The translations under genes and the position numbers were made by a program. 46,215 bases of DNA from Hymenobacter citatus. GTDB taxonomy: Bacteria > Bacteroidota > Bacteroidia > Cytophagales > Hymenobacteraceae. The stretch lies in NCBI RefSeq assembly GCF_014333615.1, contig NZ_JACSCY010000025.1:1-46215 (forward strand), written 5' to 3'. Position 1 is the first letter of the stretch, and every line of letters starts with the position of its first letter. Shown here piece by piece: positions 25,936-34,067 of the stretch. The notes beneath the pieces are model-generated. The model was not told the DNA's origin. It made no database searches and saw nothing but the letters and a program-made list of their open reading frames with translations.

Positions 25936-26009
25936 TTACCCACCACCCGTGCGTGGCAACGCCGCATCCAAGGCTGGATGCGGCGTTGCCACGCACGGGT
26001 GGTGGGTAA
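25936..26009. repeat. Perfect hairpin with 35-bp stem and 4-nt loop
   Basis: Arms 25936-25970 and 25975-26009 are exact complements (the left arm starts TTACCCACCACCCGTGCGTG) around the loop AGGC. It is GC-rich and far longer than an ordinary terminator stem, and no T-run follows. It lies between convergent genes (the HTH regulator and the RepL-like gene). It may be a terminator, a single-strand origin, or the joined ends of a transposable or recombined element. Confidence 0.8.
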
Positions 26010-26093
26010 ATCGATGGGCAACCGTCTCGTGCGCTCTGGTTTCCCCCTGCGAGCGATGGGGGGGAGTCAGGAGGGGATGCCCTAACCTCGGAT

Positions 26094-26123
26094 GTAGAAA
26101 AAAATTTTTTAATTTTTTTCTAC
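26094..26123. terminator. Bidirectional A/T-stem terminator
   Basis: GTAGAAAAAAA (26094-26104) and TTTTTTTCTAC (26113-26123) form an inverted repeat with runs of A and T on both sides. It lies just beyond the end of the RepL-like gene on the minus strand. A weak but plausible two-way terminator between convergent genes. Confidence 0.4.
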
Positions 26124-26189
26124 TGCTTGCTACAGGTCCCGGAAAGTCAAAGTCCGTTTCAGACCAGGCACGGCCTGTCTTTTCGGGCC

Positions 26190-26684
26190 TCACTGCCGCA
26201 GAGGCTTCTCGTGCATCTTCGCTTGTTCCTGTTGCTGAGCTTTGCGTGCGAGGCGCCCAGAGAGTTCCTTCATTTTCTTCGCATGCTGCTGTTTGCCAAC
26301 GGAGTCAATTTCCTCGGCAAAAGGGGCCTGATGACGCTGGTTCGAAGCTCCCTGCCAGACGACACGGGCATTCAGTACATATTGGTTGGTCGTGCCAAGT
26401 TTGTCCACCCGGATCAACTTATTCTCTTTCAGGTACTGCACCGCCTTGGAAACAGTATTGCGGTGTTTGCCGAGCCCTTTGCTGAGCTGCGCTTGATTGG
26501 CGACACACACATTCGCTTTCGTAGACTTCTCGATCAAGAAGAGAAGAAGCTGGAGCGCCGTAGGGTTTTCCGCTACCATGATACGTAGAACGGGGAGCGT
26601 ATCCTGGTACATCTGATAAAATAGTGCTAGAGACTCGTCGGTTTTGTAAGCAGGCGAGCTTCTGGTATCAAGAGCAAGGGCCAT
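26190..26684 (-). CDS. RepL-like winged-helix replication protein
   Basis: A protein of about 164 aa from the chosen start (MALALDTRSS). The open frame extends upstream to 26804 but that part looks non-coding. The core has LLLFLIEKSTKANVCVANQ, then LSKGLGKHRNTVSKAVQYLKENKLIRV, then NQYVLNARVVW, which is the winged helix and terminal NP/W motif of RepL-type plasmid replication proteins. The C-terminus is basic and charged, ending in a coiled-coil-like KKMKELSGRLARKAQQQE. It may initiate replication of a second, captured replicon, or act as a plasmid regulator. Repeats of ATCTGC type lie upstream at 26735-26806. Confidence 0.65.
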   Translation of the reverse strand: MALALDTRSSPAYKTDESLALFYQMYQDTLPVLRIMVAENPTALQLLLFLIEKSTKANVCVANQAQLSKGLGKHRNTVSKAVQYLKENKLIRVDKLGTTNQYVLNARVVWQGASNQRHQAPFAEEIDSVGKQQHAKKMKELSGRLARKAQQQEQAKMHEKPLRQ

Positions 26685-26734
26685 TAGAAAGGAAAAGGAT
26701 GAAGGACTACGAATTTGCTTCTTCGCACAGCACA

Positions 26735-26806
26735 GGAAGTGTGCCAATCTGCCCCCATCTGAAATGTGCAGATCGGCACCACACGGATGGCAGCTGATCT
26801 GCACAC
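26735..26806. promoter_or_regulatory. Repeated GATCTGCACA motifs upstream of the RepL-like gene
   Basis: TGTGCAGATC (26765-26774) and GATCTGCACA (26796-26805) are an exact 10-bp inverted pair. A third variant, GTGCCAATCTGC, lies near 26739. They sit about 50-120 bp upstream of the RepL-like start, the place for operators or initiator-binding repeats. Confidence 0.4.
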
Positions 26807-27815
26807 CTCACTGCAGGGCGGTTGCGCCGCGCAACATACTTATGGTCAAACCCATAGAATGCCGGCCTTCTATTCTAGTTTGTCTCAGAGTACTGAGCTT
26901 AGTGCTGCTAGGACTCAGCAGCTTACTGTATTTTGTCACTGAAATTAAAGCGACTTATGCTGCCATTGCCTCAGCTTAGCTTTTGCCCCAGTCGCATCAC
27001 TCATGCCCACTACGTGGGCAGCTATGCATGGCGCCGAACAACGCACAGAAACTAAGCCCACCGTAAGGCCGCTCGCCTCACGCTAGCTCCACGAAAGATG
27101 ACTCAACTAAACTCATACTGTCTTCATGCGTATCTTTGAGCACGACTTGAAGCATAGCTGGCTCTGCTGGAGAGCAACCAGTGAGGAATAAAGTCGTCCG
27201 TAGACGCATGCTGCCCGCCGACAGCGTAACCGTAGTTGGCGAAGGCACAGCAGGTGTTGACTACCCCGTTCCCTTCTCTGACGCATAGACTGGATCTAGC
27301 AGGAAAGAGGGCGGGGTAGTTTTCGATCTGCGCTGACGCGCAGTGAGTTTTCTGGGCATTACCGTTCCGCATTCCTCCCACCACCAGCCGTTTGAGGACG
27401 GGCCTTGTGCTACCAAGTAAGCAAGTATCCTCCCACGCCACAGAACTACGCTCTTCTCAACTTCGCTATTGGGCCATCCGAGGGTGACGCGCAGAGGCAG
27501 AACCGGAATCTACTGCTCCCGTTGGAAACAAATCGAGTCGATCCCAGCATGCGCATGGCCTAGTAAGCGCAGGTGCTGCCCTAGTCCTACCGTCATGTGA
27601 CCACATCGTCCCAGTAGCCTGTTGCTTTTGCTGAAAGAAGCGATGAACCAGCCCTTCCCCGTCCCGTCCGCTACCAGCACCAGCGCCGCTTCAACTAAGT
27701 GTTTCCATCCAATCAGATGTCTCTCTGACTAGTAGTATTTTATGAAGGATATATTTTATGAAGGATATGAGCTGAATAAGGAAGGCAGCTGTGACTAACC
27801 AACTTTGGGGAGGAC
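26806..27815. other. One-kilobase gene-poor region
   Basis: No convincing gene on either strand: open frames here have no family resemblance. The only structure found is an exact 16-bp tandem duplication (ATTTTATGAAGGATAT twice, 27737-27768) just before the TonB-domain gene. The region may be eroded remnants of earlier genes. Confidence 0.4.
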
Positions 27816-29072
27816 ATGTGGGTGCGCCTCAACGACGGCCAGGCACGGTTCGAACTCGCCTACCACGTCACCACGCCTTTCACTGGCCTGGAAGAGTTGG
27901 GCCTAGCCGACCTGGACCGGGATGGCTGGCTCGACATTCTGTCGCCGGTGCCGGCCGCTGCCGCCCGCGCCGACCGACATGGCGCGGTGGAGCGCCTCGA
28001 GTTGGGCGGACAAATCAGCCCCGGGGTGGATTCCACCATGCTGGATACGCTGCGATGCCTGCGGTTTGTGCCCGGCCGCCTACACGGCCGCCCTGTACGC
28101 GTGACACTACACTTCTCACCAACGCTCTCGGGCCAGGGCCCGCCTCAAACCTTTCCGCCCACCCCGCCGCCCGGAGAGGACCCGATTTACGCTGAGGTCG
28201 AGCAGATGCCCACCTTCGCCAATGGCGAGGCTATTTTGCCCCGGCTACGCCGAGAGGCACTCAGCCACTTTATTTTGCCCGACAACGAGCACCTCCCGCC
28301 GCACAGCCGCATAGTGGTGGTGCTGGTGGTGGACAAAGATGGGCACGTGAGGGGGTACCGGGTGGAAGAGCACATCAGCCCCACCATCGACGTAGCGCTG
28401 ACTGCCGGCCTAGGCAACCTGCAAAAGTTGGTACCCGGGCAGCACCAGGGACGGCCCGTGCGAGTAGCGCTCCGGCTGATTCTGGAGCCAACCGGGGCCA
28501 ATGCCCCCTTACGGCAGACCGAGGCCGAGCGTCTCGAAGCGCACACGCGGCAGCAAGGACTGGCCCAGCGGCGTCCGGGCGAAACAGATGCGCACTTCCT
28601 GCGCCGGGTGCTGCCGCTGTCGTTGGCGGCCACAGACCACCTACTGACCTACGCGTGGCGACCCAGCACCTTTGGCAAACAGCTATTCCTCGCTACCCGG
28701 GGCCAGGGCGAGAACGTGTACGGCACGGACCTGCTGGTACTGGACCCCTACCGCCCTAATACGTACGCCCTGCAGATTCTGGCGCTGGGAGATATGGGTG
28801 ATTTGACTAACCTGGAGTCCCTGTTCTTTGTCGATGTAGACCACGACGGGCGTCTGGAACTACTGGCGTTGAAGGAGTGTAGCCTCAAAGACGTGGCTTG
28901 GACCGACAAGCACGGTTACGGTCATGCACCCCACTACGCCACGGACGTGTTTCGCCTCGCGGGCACCGACCGCACCGGCCGGCCACAGTACCGACAAGAT
29001 ACAATGGCCCGCCCCTACCTTGATGAGTTGTCTACCGCGGCCGAAGTGCGCCAAGTCCTCCGCAAGTACTAG
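27816..29072 (+). CDS. TonB-domain protein with FG-GAP-like motifs, probably N-truncated
   Basis: A 418-aa protein. Residues 28-42 (LGLADLDRDGWLDIL) and a later VDVDHDGRLELLA are FG-GAP/calcium-loop motifs. Residues about 124-225 form a TonB C-terminal (energy-transducer) domain: EVEQMPTFANGEAILPRL, VLVVDKDGHVRGYRV, VPGQHQGRPVRVAL. A partial duplicate precedes it (ISPGVDSTMLDTL, VPGRLHGRPVRVTL, 68-99), with a Pro-rich linker between. There is no signal peptide or membrane anchor, and a stop lies only eight codons before the Met, so the secretion part has probably been lost. Such proteins normally act in the periplasm. A shifted upstream exon-like remnant was not found. Confidence 0.6.
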   Translation: MWVRLNDGQARFELAYHVTTPFTGLEELGLADLDRDGWLDILSPVPAAAARADRHGAVERLELGGQISPGVDSTMLDTLRCLRFVPGRLHGRPVRVTLHFSPTLSGQGPPQTFPPTPPPGEDPIYAEVEQMPTFANGEAILPRLRREALSHFILPDNEHLPPHSRIVVVLVVDKDGHVRGYRVEEHISPTIDVALTAGLGNLQKLVPGQHQGRPVRVALRLILEPTGANAPLRQTEAERLEAHTRQQGLAQRRPGETDAHFLRRVLPLSLAATDHLLTYAWRPSTFGKQLFLATRGQGENVYGTDLLVLDPYRPNTYALQILALGDMGDLTNLESLFFVDVDHDGRLELLALKECSLKDVAWTDKHGYGHAPHYATDVFRLAGTDRTGRPQYRQDTMARPYLDELSTAAEVRQVLRKY

Positions 29073-29417
29073 GTGACGCCTCGTGAATGAGTAGCTGCGC
29101 AGGGAGTAGTTGATCAGCTCCCGGTTCAATTAATGCAAGTTGGGATCCGCGTTGGGTCTTTCCTGCGTGCGGTAATTATGGTGGGCGACGCTCTGCGCCA
29201 GCTCCCGACTCGTAATTTTAGTAACGCAAATAATTGCAAAAGCCACGGATATAGGTAGAGTGAGGCTGGGATGTAGCAACCAATGTTTAGTGGGTTATAC
29301 ATTGAACAAAATCGGCTACTTCTACCGAACGAGTTGCGCCGTGTTTCTATTACTAGGCTCTTCCACAGGAAGTGTAGTCACTAGCTTTCTAGGGCTATTG
29401 TCGCCCAGGTTCCGGCC
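29073..29417. other. Spacer between TonB-domain and rep genes
   Basis: 345 bp with no gene recognised. The two flanking genes converge here, so it should hold terminators, but no strong hairpin was seen. Confidence 0.3.
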
Positions 29418-30611
29418 TTAGCTCTGCTTTACCAGCCAGTCTTCCTGCCCGCGCTTTTCTATTCTGAAGCCATCCTGTAGATAAACCTGCTGTAGATGCT
29501 GCTCGAAGGTGTCTGCTCGTTTCTGACGTAGCGCGTAGGGTCCGGGGTTGTCATACATCTCCCGCACTTCACTTAGCCGAAAAGCCACCTCCTCTTTTTT
29601 CTCAGTAGCCTTGGGCAGCTCCTTCTTTGCCAGTTGCCGAGGCGTTTGAGAAGCAGCGTAATCCTCCAGAAGATACTTCTCCACCAGGGCTTTGTAGATG
29701 GCCCCAGCGGGCTTCTTGATCTTGCCCTTACGGAACTGACTCTGCACAACACGCATCACGTATTCCACGTACCCCTCATCGTATTCACCAGCGCTCAGTT
29801 GCGCTTCGATGGTGGCAATACTACGATTCCCCACCCCACTTTCTATCAAACGCTGCTGCCACACGGGACGCGCAATGGACGTCATAATTGTAGCGGTTCC
29901 CGTTGGAGGAAAGGAAAAGATGATGCTTTTCGCAGAACGCCCACTGCGTTCTACATTGTAGGTGAATGGTATATCCGTTGTGGCAATTTCGTCTTGTGCT
30001 TTGTCGAGTACCCGGGCTTTTAGGTTCTTAAACTCACGGTACTCATTCTCATCTATGTCTAAAGCAAACCGCAACTGTTCTAGCGTCATAGTCCGTTTGC
30101 CAAAATCGCCATACTCACGGAGCAGGAAGTAGATGCGAAGCGAATATGGGCTTTTCAGTTTGTGTAGCTGCTCTACTTCGGCCGTGGTAAAGTTGCCGCT
30201 TTCTCGAAGCTGCAGCAGGTAGGGCATGATCAGTGGGTTGAAGCTAGCCACCACCCCGCCCATTTCGCCGTGGTAGTCCGCTTGCGCCATAAGCGGTCGG
30301 TTGAGATACACGGGCTTCTTCTTTCGCTTCCGAGTCTGCTCATCCAGCTCTTCTATGTGCACCGTGAATTTTGTGATATCACGACACATGTCAGCAATTG
30401 CTTCGTAGCTGGAGCCACCTTTCTTGCTCTTGGAGTGCAATAGCTCCTCAAACGGAATGAACTGAGGCTGAAACTCTTCGTCATTGAAATCAATGCGTGT
30501 GAGTAGGGCAATGAAAAGCCGCATTTGCATGGGAGCGAAGCTAAATCGGGCATTCACAAGCGCATTGTGCTGTGCAACAACGGCTGTAATCTTGCTGGCT
30601 GGACTCTTCAT
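29418..30611 (-). CDS. Plasmid replication initiator, Rep_3/RepB family
   Basis: A 397-aa initiator with two winged-helix domains. The N-terminal signature is VVAQHNALVNARFSFAPMQM (11-30), followed by RLFIALLTRI. The second WH has SPYSLRIYFLLREYGDFGKR and LRFALDIDENEYREFKNLK. The C-terminal 120 residues are charged and variable. Family members bind iterons and open the origin. Seven direct copies of GACGTCATTTTTGTAGC lie just upstream, the first only 7 bp from the start codon, so the protein probably represses its own synthesis and limits copy number. ParA and its partner follow upstream on the same strand. Confidence 0.92.
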   Translation of the reverse strand: MKSPASKITAVVAQHNALVNARFSFAPMQMRLFIALLTRIDFNDEEFQPQFIPFEELLHSKSKKGGSSYEAIADMCRDITKFTVHIEELDEQTRKRKKKPVYLNRPLMAQADYHGEMGGVVASFNPLIMPYLLQLRESGNFTTAEVEQLHKLKSPYSLRIYFLLREYGDFGKRTMTLEQLRFALDIDENEYREFKNLKARVLDKAQDEIATTDIPFTYNVERSGRSAKSIIFSFPPTGTATIMTSIARPVWQQRLIESGVGNRSIATIEAQLSAGEYDEGYVEYVMRVVQSQFRKGKIKKPAGAIYKALVEKYLLEDYAASQTPRQLAKKELPKATEKKEEVAFRLSEVREMYDNPGPYALRQKRADTFEQHLQQVYLQDGFRIEKRGQEDWLVKQS

Positions 30612-30617
30612 GGAAGT

Positions 30618-30865
30618 GACGTCATTTTTGTAGCGGTTGAAGTCCTATTGACGTCATTTTTGTAGCTGATCGACGTCATTTTTGTAGCTGATCGACGTCA
30701 TTTTTGTAGCTGATTGACGTCATTTTTGTAGCGCATAACGTCATTTTTGTAGCGATTGATGCCCTTAAACGTCTGTTATACTGTAAGTTATGAGACCTAT
30801 AATACTATTAATATAGTAACAAGTAGTAAAAGCTAGCTAGCTTTTTTTGACGTCATTTTTGTAGC
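30618..30865. repeat. Plasmid origin iterons (seven copies)
   Basis: The 17-bp unit GACGTCATTTTTGTAGC starts at 30618, 30650, 30672, 30694, 30716, 30737 (first base A) and 30849, all in the same orientation. Spacing in the central block is 21-22 bp, two helical turns. The AT-rich gap 30754-30848 is the likely melting region. Two imperfect direct repeats starting ATACTGT (30778 and 30949), sharing ACCTATAA and ATATAGTA, frame the last iteron. No consensus DnaA box was found. Confidence 0.9.
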
Positions 30866-31025
30866 GGTTCAACAAGTCCTGATGAGTATAAATTAGCACA
30901 CAAGCGCAATTTTACACCGCGCGTTTTTGTGCGTTTTTATACTTTCTGATACTGTGGGTTTATAACCTATAAATCAGTGAGTTATATAGTATACCGTACC
31001 TTCGCGACATAGCCCATATTACCTT

Positions 31026-31346
31026 CTATATCGGGGGCAATCGACGACGTTTCGCTTGCTTTGCCGGGATTTCTCGATCTGCTTCAGGTTTACCGTCTAG
31101 GTAGGCCAGCAACGCATCGTTTAGTACGTCACCGATGGTCTCATGCGACCAGAAGGTGTACTGTTGTAAACGACGGAAGGTGTTTGGTGGTAACGCATTG
31201 GTAAAACGAATCTTAGCGTCATCACCTGCTGTTGGCTCGGGTGTGGGCGCGATTTGCGGGGAGGGTGAGTTGCCCAGAAGAAGATCGTCCACCGATTGGG
31301 CGGGCTTTGGGAGTAGATGGCCAAGGGTTACTTTCAGTTTTGACAT
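31026..31346 (-). CDS. ParB-like partition protein with ribbon-helix-helix fold
   Basis: A 106-aa protein from MSKLKVTL. The ATG overlaps the parA stop codon (TAATG), fixing the start and showing translational coupling. Residues 1-45 are flexible and Pro-rich. KIRFTNALPPNTFRRLQQYT then ETIGDVLNDALLAYLDG resembles a ribbon-helix-helix DNA-binding domain. The tail is basic (AKQAKRRR). In small ParA systems the centromere-binding partner is such an RHH protein, which also represses the par operon. Candidate sites lie upstream of parA. Confidence 0.75.
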   Translation of the reverse strand: MSKLKVTLGHLLPKPAQSVDDLLLGNSPSPQIAPTPEPTAGDDAKIRFTNALPPNTFRRLQQYTFWSHETIGDVLNDALLAYLDGKPEADREIPAKQAKRRRLPPI

Positions 31347-32110
31347 TACTTCTTGCGTAGAATTTCTTGGGTAAGCGCTTCGTAGTCTTGCAAAGCCGCA
31401 GATTGAGGGGCCCACTCGTACAATGACTGCTGGTTGACTTGAGCCTCGGCTACTGCGACATTATCACGGATTGTAGACTCCATCAGATGGGCCCCCAGGT
31501 TGGGGTGCTGTTGCATGACATCGACAAACTGGTGATGCAGGCTTTTGCGGTAGTTCTTGGCGTATTTCGTCAGAAACACCCCTCCTACCCGTAGGTTGGG
31601 TGAGAAGTTTTTCTGAATGCGACTTATGAGGTCGAGTAGTGACTCTAAGCCGTTGAAAGCAAAGTACTCAGGCATTGTAGGAATATAGACTTGGTCTGAT
31701 GCCGTAATCGCTGCCATGGCCAGGGCCGAATTGGGGCTGGGCCCGGTATCGAAAATCACAAAGTCCACCAGCTTGCGCAGATCGCCTACCAGGTTCTTGA
31801 ACGCCAACGGATACATGGCATCGGTACCCAGCAACTTTTCAGCAGCAGCCAACGATGGAGAAGCGGGTATCAGCCACAGGTTAGTGCCTACCTGTTGCAT
31901 GGCCTGTGGGAAGCCAAGGGAGCCATCAAGTATCTGGGTCAGGCTTTTGTCCTGTGAGCTGGTTGGGAGTGCCTGCGTAAGATTCATCTGTGGGTCACCA
32001 TCAACAAGTAACACCCGGTACCCATCATGAGCAAGACAGTGCGCAACGGCCCATGCCGAAGTGGATTTGCCTGTTCCTCCCTTTCGATTTGTAAACGTTA
32101 GTATCTGCAT
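31346..32110 (-). CDS. parA: ParA-family partition ATPase
   Basis: A 254-aa Walker-type ATPase from MQILTFTNRKGG (an upstream Met at 32146 would add 12 residues). It has deviant Walker A KGGTGKST near the N-terminus, VLLVDGDPQMNLTQAL (switch I), FVIFDTGPSPNSALAM (Walker B/switch II), and YIPTMPEYFAFNGL. The size without an N-terminal HTH puts it with type Ib-like ParA proteins, which pair with small RHH partners, as here. It moves plasmid copies apart over the nucleoid. It is the first gene of a parA-partner operon next to the rep/iteron region. Confidence 0.93.
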   Translation of the reverse strand: MQILTFTNRKGGTGKSTSAWAVAHCLAHDGYRVLLVDGDPQMNLTQALPTSSQDKSLTQILDGSLGFPQAMQQVGTNLWLIPASPSLAAAEKLLGTDAMYPLAFKNLVGDLRKLVDFVIFDTGPSPNSALAMAAITASDQVYIPTMPEYFAFNGLESLLDLISRIQKNFSPNLRVGGVFLTKYAKNYRKSLHHQFVDVMQQHPNLGAHLMESTIRDNVAVAEAQVNQQSLYEWAPQSAALQDYEALTQEILRKK

Positions 32111-32149
32111 CGTATTGGTAGTGTTGAGAAGCTTGCGAGTAAACATACA

Positions 32150-32290
32150 CAGTATTCACAACACGAACCATAAGATGCATAACGTATTCTCAATATTCAT
32201 GATATTGTAAATGTTGGAGATGTTGTAAATGTTGATAGTATGCTCTGTATTGTTCGTATGTGCAACACACAAATGCAATATCACCAACAT
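32150..32290. promoter_or_regulatory. Candidate centromere upstream of parA
   Basis: TTGTAAATGTTG occurs twice (32205-32216, 32223-32234), 18 bp apart. Further related words crowd the AT-rich 254-bp gap (GTATTCAC, GTATTCTC, ATATTCATG, ATATTG). Repeats just upstream of parA are where RHH partners bind as centromere and operator in small partition loci. Confidence 0.45.
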
Positions 32291-32400
32291 AGGCAGGAGC
32301 CGATAGAGATTCTGTACTCTCTTATCAAATTAGCCCGTTAGCAATAGTAAGCAGTGCCCCATAACGCCGTATGAGTATAGACATTACAAGGAAGCGGAGT

Positions 32401-33510
32401 TTATTTCAACCGCCGCAATGGGCTGTCTGACTTAAGAAAGCGGGCCAGTTCAGCGTGGCTGAAGGTTACTTGAAAGTTGCCCCTCAGCGTTTTCCAAACG
32501 AAGTTTGACAGGCTGTCGTAGCTCACCGGATGATCGAAGAGCAGACCGGTTGACGACACTGTATATTCTTTCGTGCTACTTAAGGAAAACGTTTGACCCA
32601 GTACGCCCGCTACATCATCCGGTTGGAGAAAACCTTCCTGCGTCGGTACGTATTGCCGCGTTATTTCCTGTAGCTTCTGCTGACCTAGCGCCAGAAATGC
32701 CGGCACCAACTCGGGCCGTATTTCATCGGCTACGACCACCGGAAAGCCCGTGTTCAGATCCAGCGTTTGTGTGCGGTAGTCATACCACACGCTGGCGCCC
32801 AACCCCTCTGATGATGTCGTAATGCTAAGTATGCCCTGCGCATTGTAGCCCACGTCGTAGCCCAGGGTTTGCGGACCATAGTGGAGGCCGTTTTCCTGCT
32901 CATCTGCTAATTTGTCCCGCAAGCTCATGGGCGTTTCACTAATAAGGCTTTCTAGGGAAAAATACTCAGCCAACAGCTTGCTCATGCCGACATCGGGCAC
33001 CATGGGCAGGGGAATGGTGAAGGTCTTGAAATACGTTTTCGCGCCGACTCGTGCCCGCGTAACCGCTGGCGGGGTAGTGCCCCCCACGCGCGCTAGCGCA
33101 AAGGGCAGATGGACAGTGCCGGCCGCGTTGTGCCAACTGCCTATCAGCTTTCCGTCAGGCTGTACGCGCCCCTCAAACCGGCCCGTTGATGCCGTATCAA
33201 AAACCGCTGATTCGCGTAGCGCCACCACTCCGTCGGGTGCCACATCGCCCGTGAGGTCCAGTAGCCGGCCATTGCGCACGTAGTAGTACGCTCCAGTCAG
33301 GACGGAATCCCGAGTACTGAGTTGCATTCGGATGCGATATTTACCAGCCAATGCCCCTTCGTACGAGCCAGCCACTGGCTGCGCTCGTTGCACCTGCGGC
33401 CGCCGGACAGACAGTGGTCTGTCCGTTTGGGCTTGGGCCGATACGGCCCACGAAGAAATTGATAAGCTTATACTGAAGCTATATACTAAGCCCTGACGAA
33501 AGCGCTGCAT
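32401..33510 (-). CDS. Secreted protein, DUF3298/RsiV-like C-terminal part
   Basis: A protein of about 369 aa. The chosen start (MQRFRQGL) gives a signal peptide with a hydrophobic core and cleavage after SAQA. Residues about 40-140 form a beta-rich repeat domain (YEGALAGKYRIRMQLS, LTGAYYYVRNGR, GSWHNAAGTVHLPF). The C-terminal 200 residues include ITTSSEGLGASVWYDYRTQT and FLALGQQKLQEI, the pattern of the DUF3298/DUF4163 domain known from RsiV and secreted proteins. The function of such proteins in Bacteroidota is unknown. It lies 4 bp after the next minus-strand gene, likely in one operon. Confidence 0.7.
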   Translation of the reverse strand: MQRFRQGLVYSFSISLSISSWAVSAQAQTDRPLSVRRPQVQRAQPVAGSYEGALAGKYRIRMQLSTRDSVLTGAYYYVRNGRLLDLTGDVAPDGVVALRESAVFDTASTGRFEGRVQPDGKLIGSWHNAAGTVHLPFALARVGGTTPPAVTRARVGAKTYFKTFTIPLPMVPDVGMSKLLAEYFSLESLISETPMSLRDKLADEQENGLHYGPQTLGYDVGYNAQGILSITTSSEGLGASVWYDYRTQTLDLNTGFPVVVADEIRPELVPAFLALGQQKLQEITRQYVPTQEGFLQPDDVAGVLGQTFSLSSTKEYTVSSTGLLFDHPVSYDSLSNFVWKTLRGNFQVTFSHAELARFLKSDSPLRRLK

Positions 33511-33514
33511 CGAT

Positions 33515-33871
33515 TCAATAAGTGACAATAAATGCTCTAGCTGGTTGTTTTCGTGGGATTACGCTTTCTCCTATCCAATCATAAACCACGGGGTTTCCTT
33601 TTTGCTCTGGTTCCCACCCTAGTTGCCGTGCTTGTTGAATAATTAGAGTTGCCTCTTTTGGTCTAATAATCTGTAAGTTCAACTGGCTAACGTGAGGGAA
33701 CGCTACCCAATAGGCGTTGATATCCGTATCAAAATAGACTTCAATCTTGCGGCCTTGACAACCTGCTTGCTGGGCGACAAAAACATTGAAGCCATCATTC
33801 GGGCTTACCAACCAAATATATTGGATGCCTTCTATGGTAATTGTTCGAGACTTTTTCTTAGGAAATGCCAT
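33515..33871 (-). CDS. Hypothetical protein, 118 aa
   Basis: Not recognised. A soluble, beta-rich protein without signal peptide: RTITIEGIQYIWLVSPNDGFNVFVAQ, then KIEVYFDTDINAYWVAFP, ending in IRPKEATLIIQQARQLGWEP. The basic N-terminus (FPKKKSR) and overall plan are those of small cytoplasmic proteins found scattered in Bacteroidota. It precedes the secreted DUF3298-like gene by 4 bp, so the two are probably co-transcribed. Confidence 0.6.
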   Translation of the reverse strand: MAFPKKKSRTITIEGIQYIWLVSPNDGFNVFVAQQAGCQGRKIEVYFDTDINAYWVAFPHVSQLNLQIIRPKEATLIIQQARQLGWEPEQKGNPVVYDWIGESVIPRKQPARAFIVTY

Positions 33872-34067
33872 GGGAGAGGGGGTGGCTTCTATATCTGTTT
33901 TTGAAGACTATATTTCTTACTCGATATGGCATAAACAGAAGCCTTCTTGCTCAACAACTCCGACTACAATAGGCAAGCAAACGGATAATTATAGTGCATC
34001 TAATAACGTCTGCCGAAGTCCCTTTACTAAATGTTATAAGCTTTTAGATCTCTCACCATGCGCCCTG

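Noticed and set aside
25913..26485. 190-aa open frame on the plus strand
   Set aside because: It crosses the 35-bp hairpin and the A/T terminator and overlaps the RepL-like gene in antisense; no family match.
27000..27800. Possible tRNA or structured RNA in the gene-poor region
   Set aside because: No cloverleaf or other known RNA signature could be assembled by eye.
30618..30865. CRISPR array
   Set aside because: The repeats are 17 bp with 4-5-bp gaps in the central block and lie beside a Rep gene, so they are iterons.
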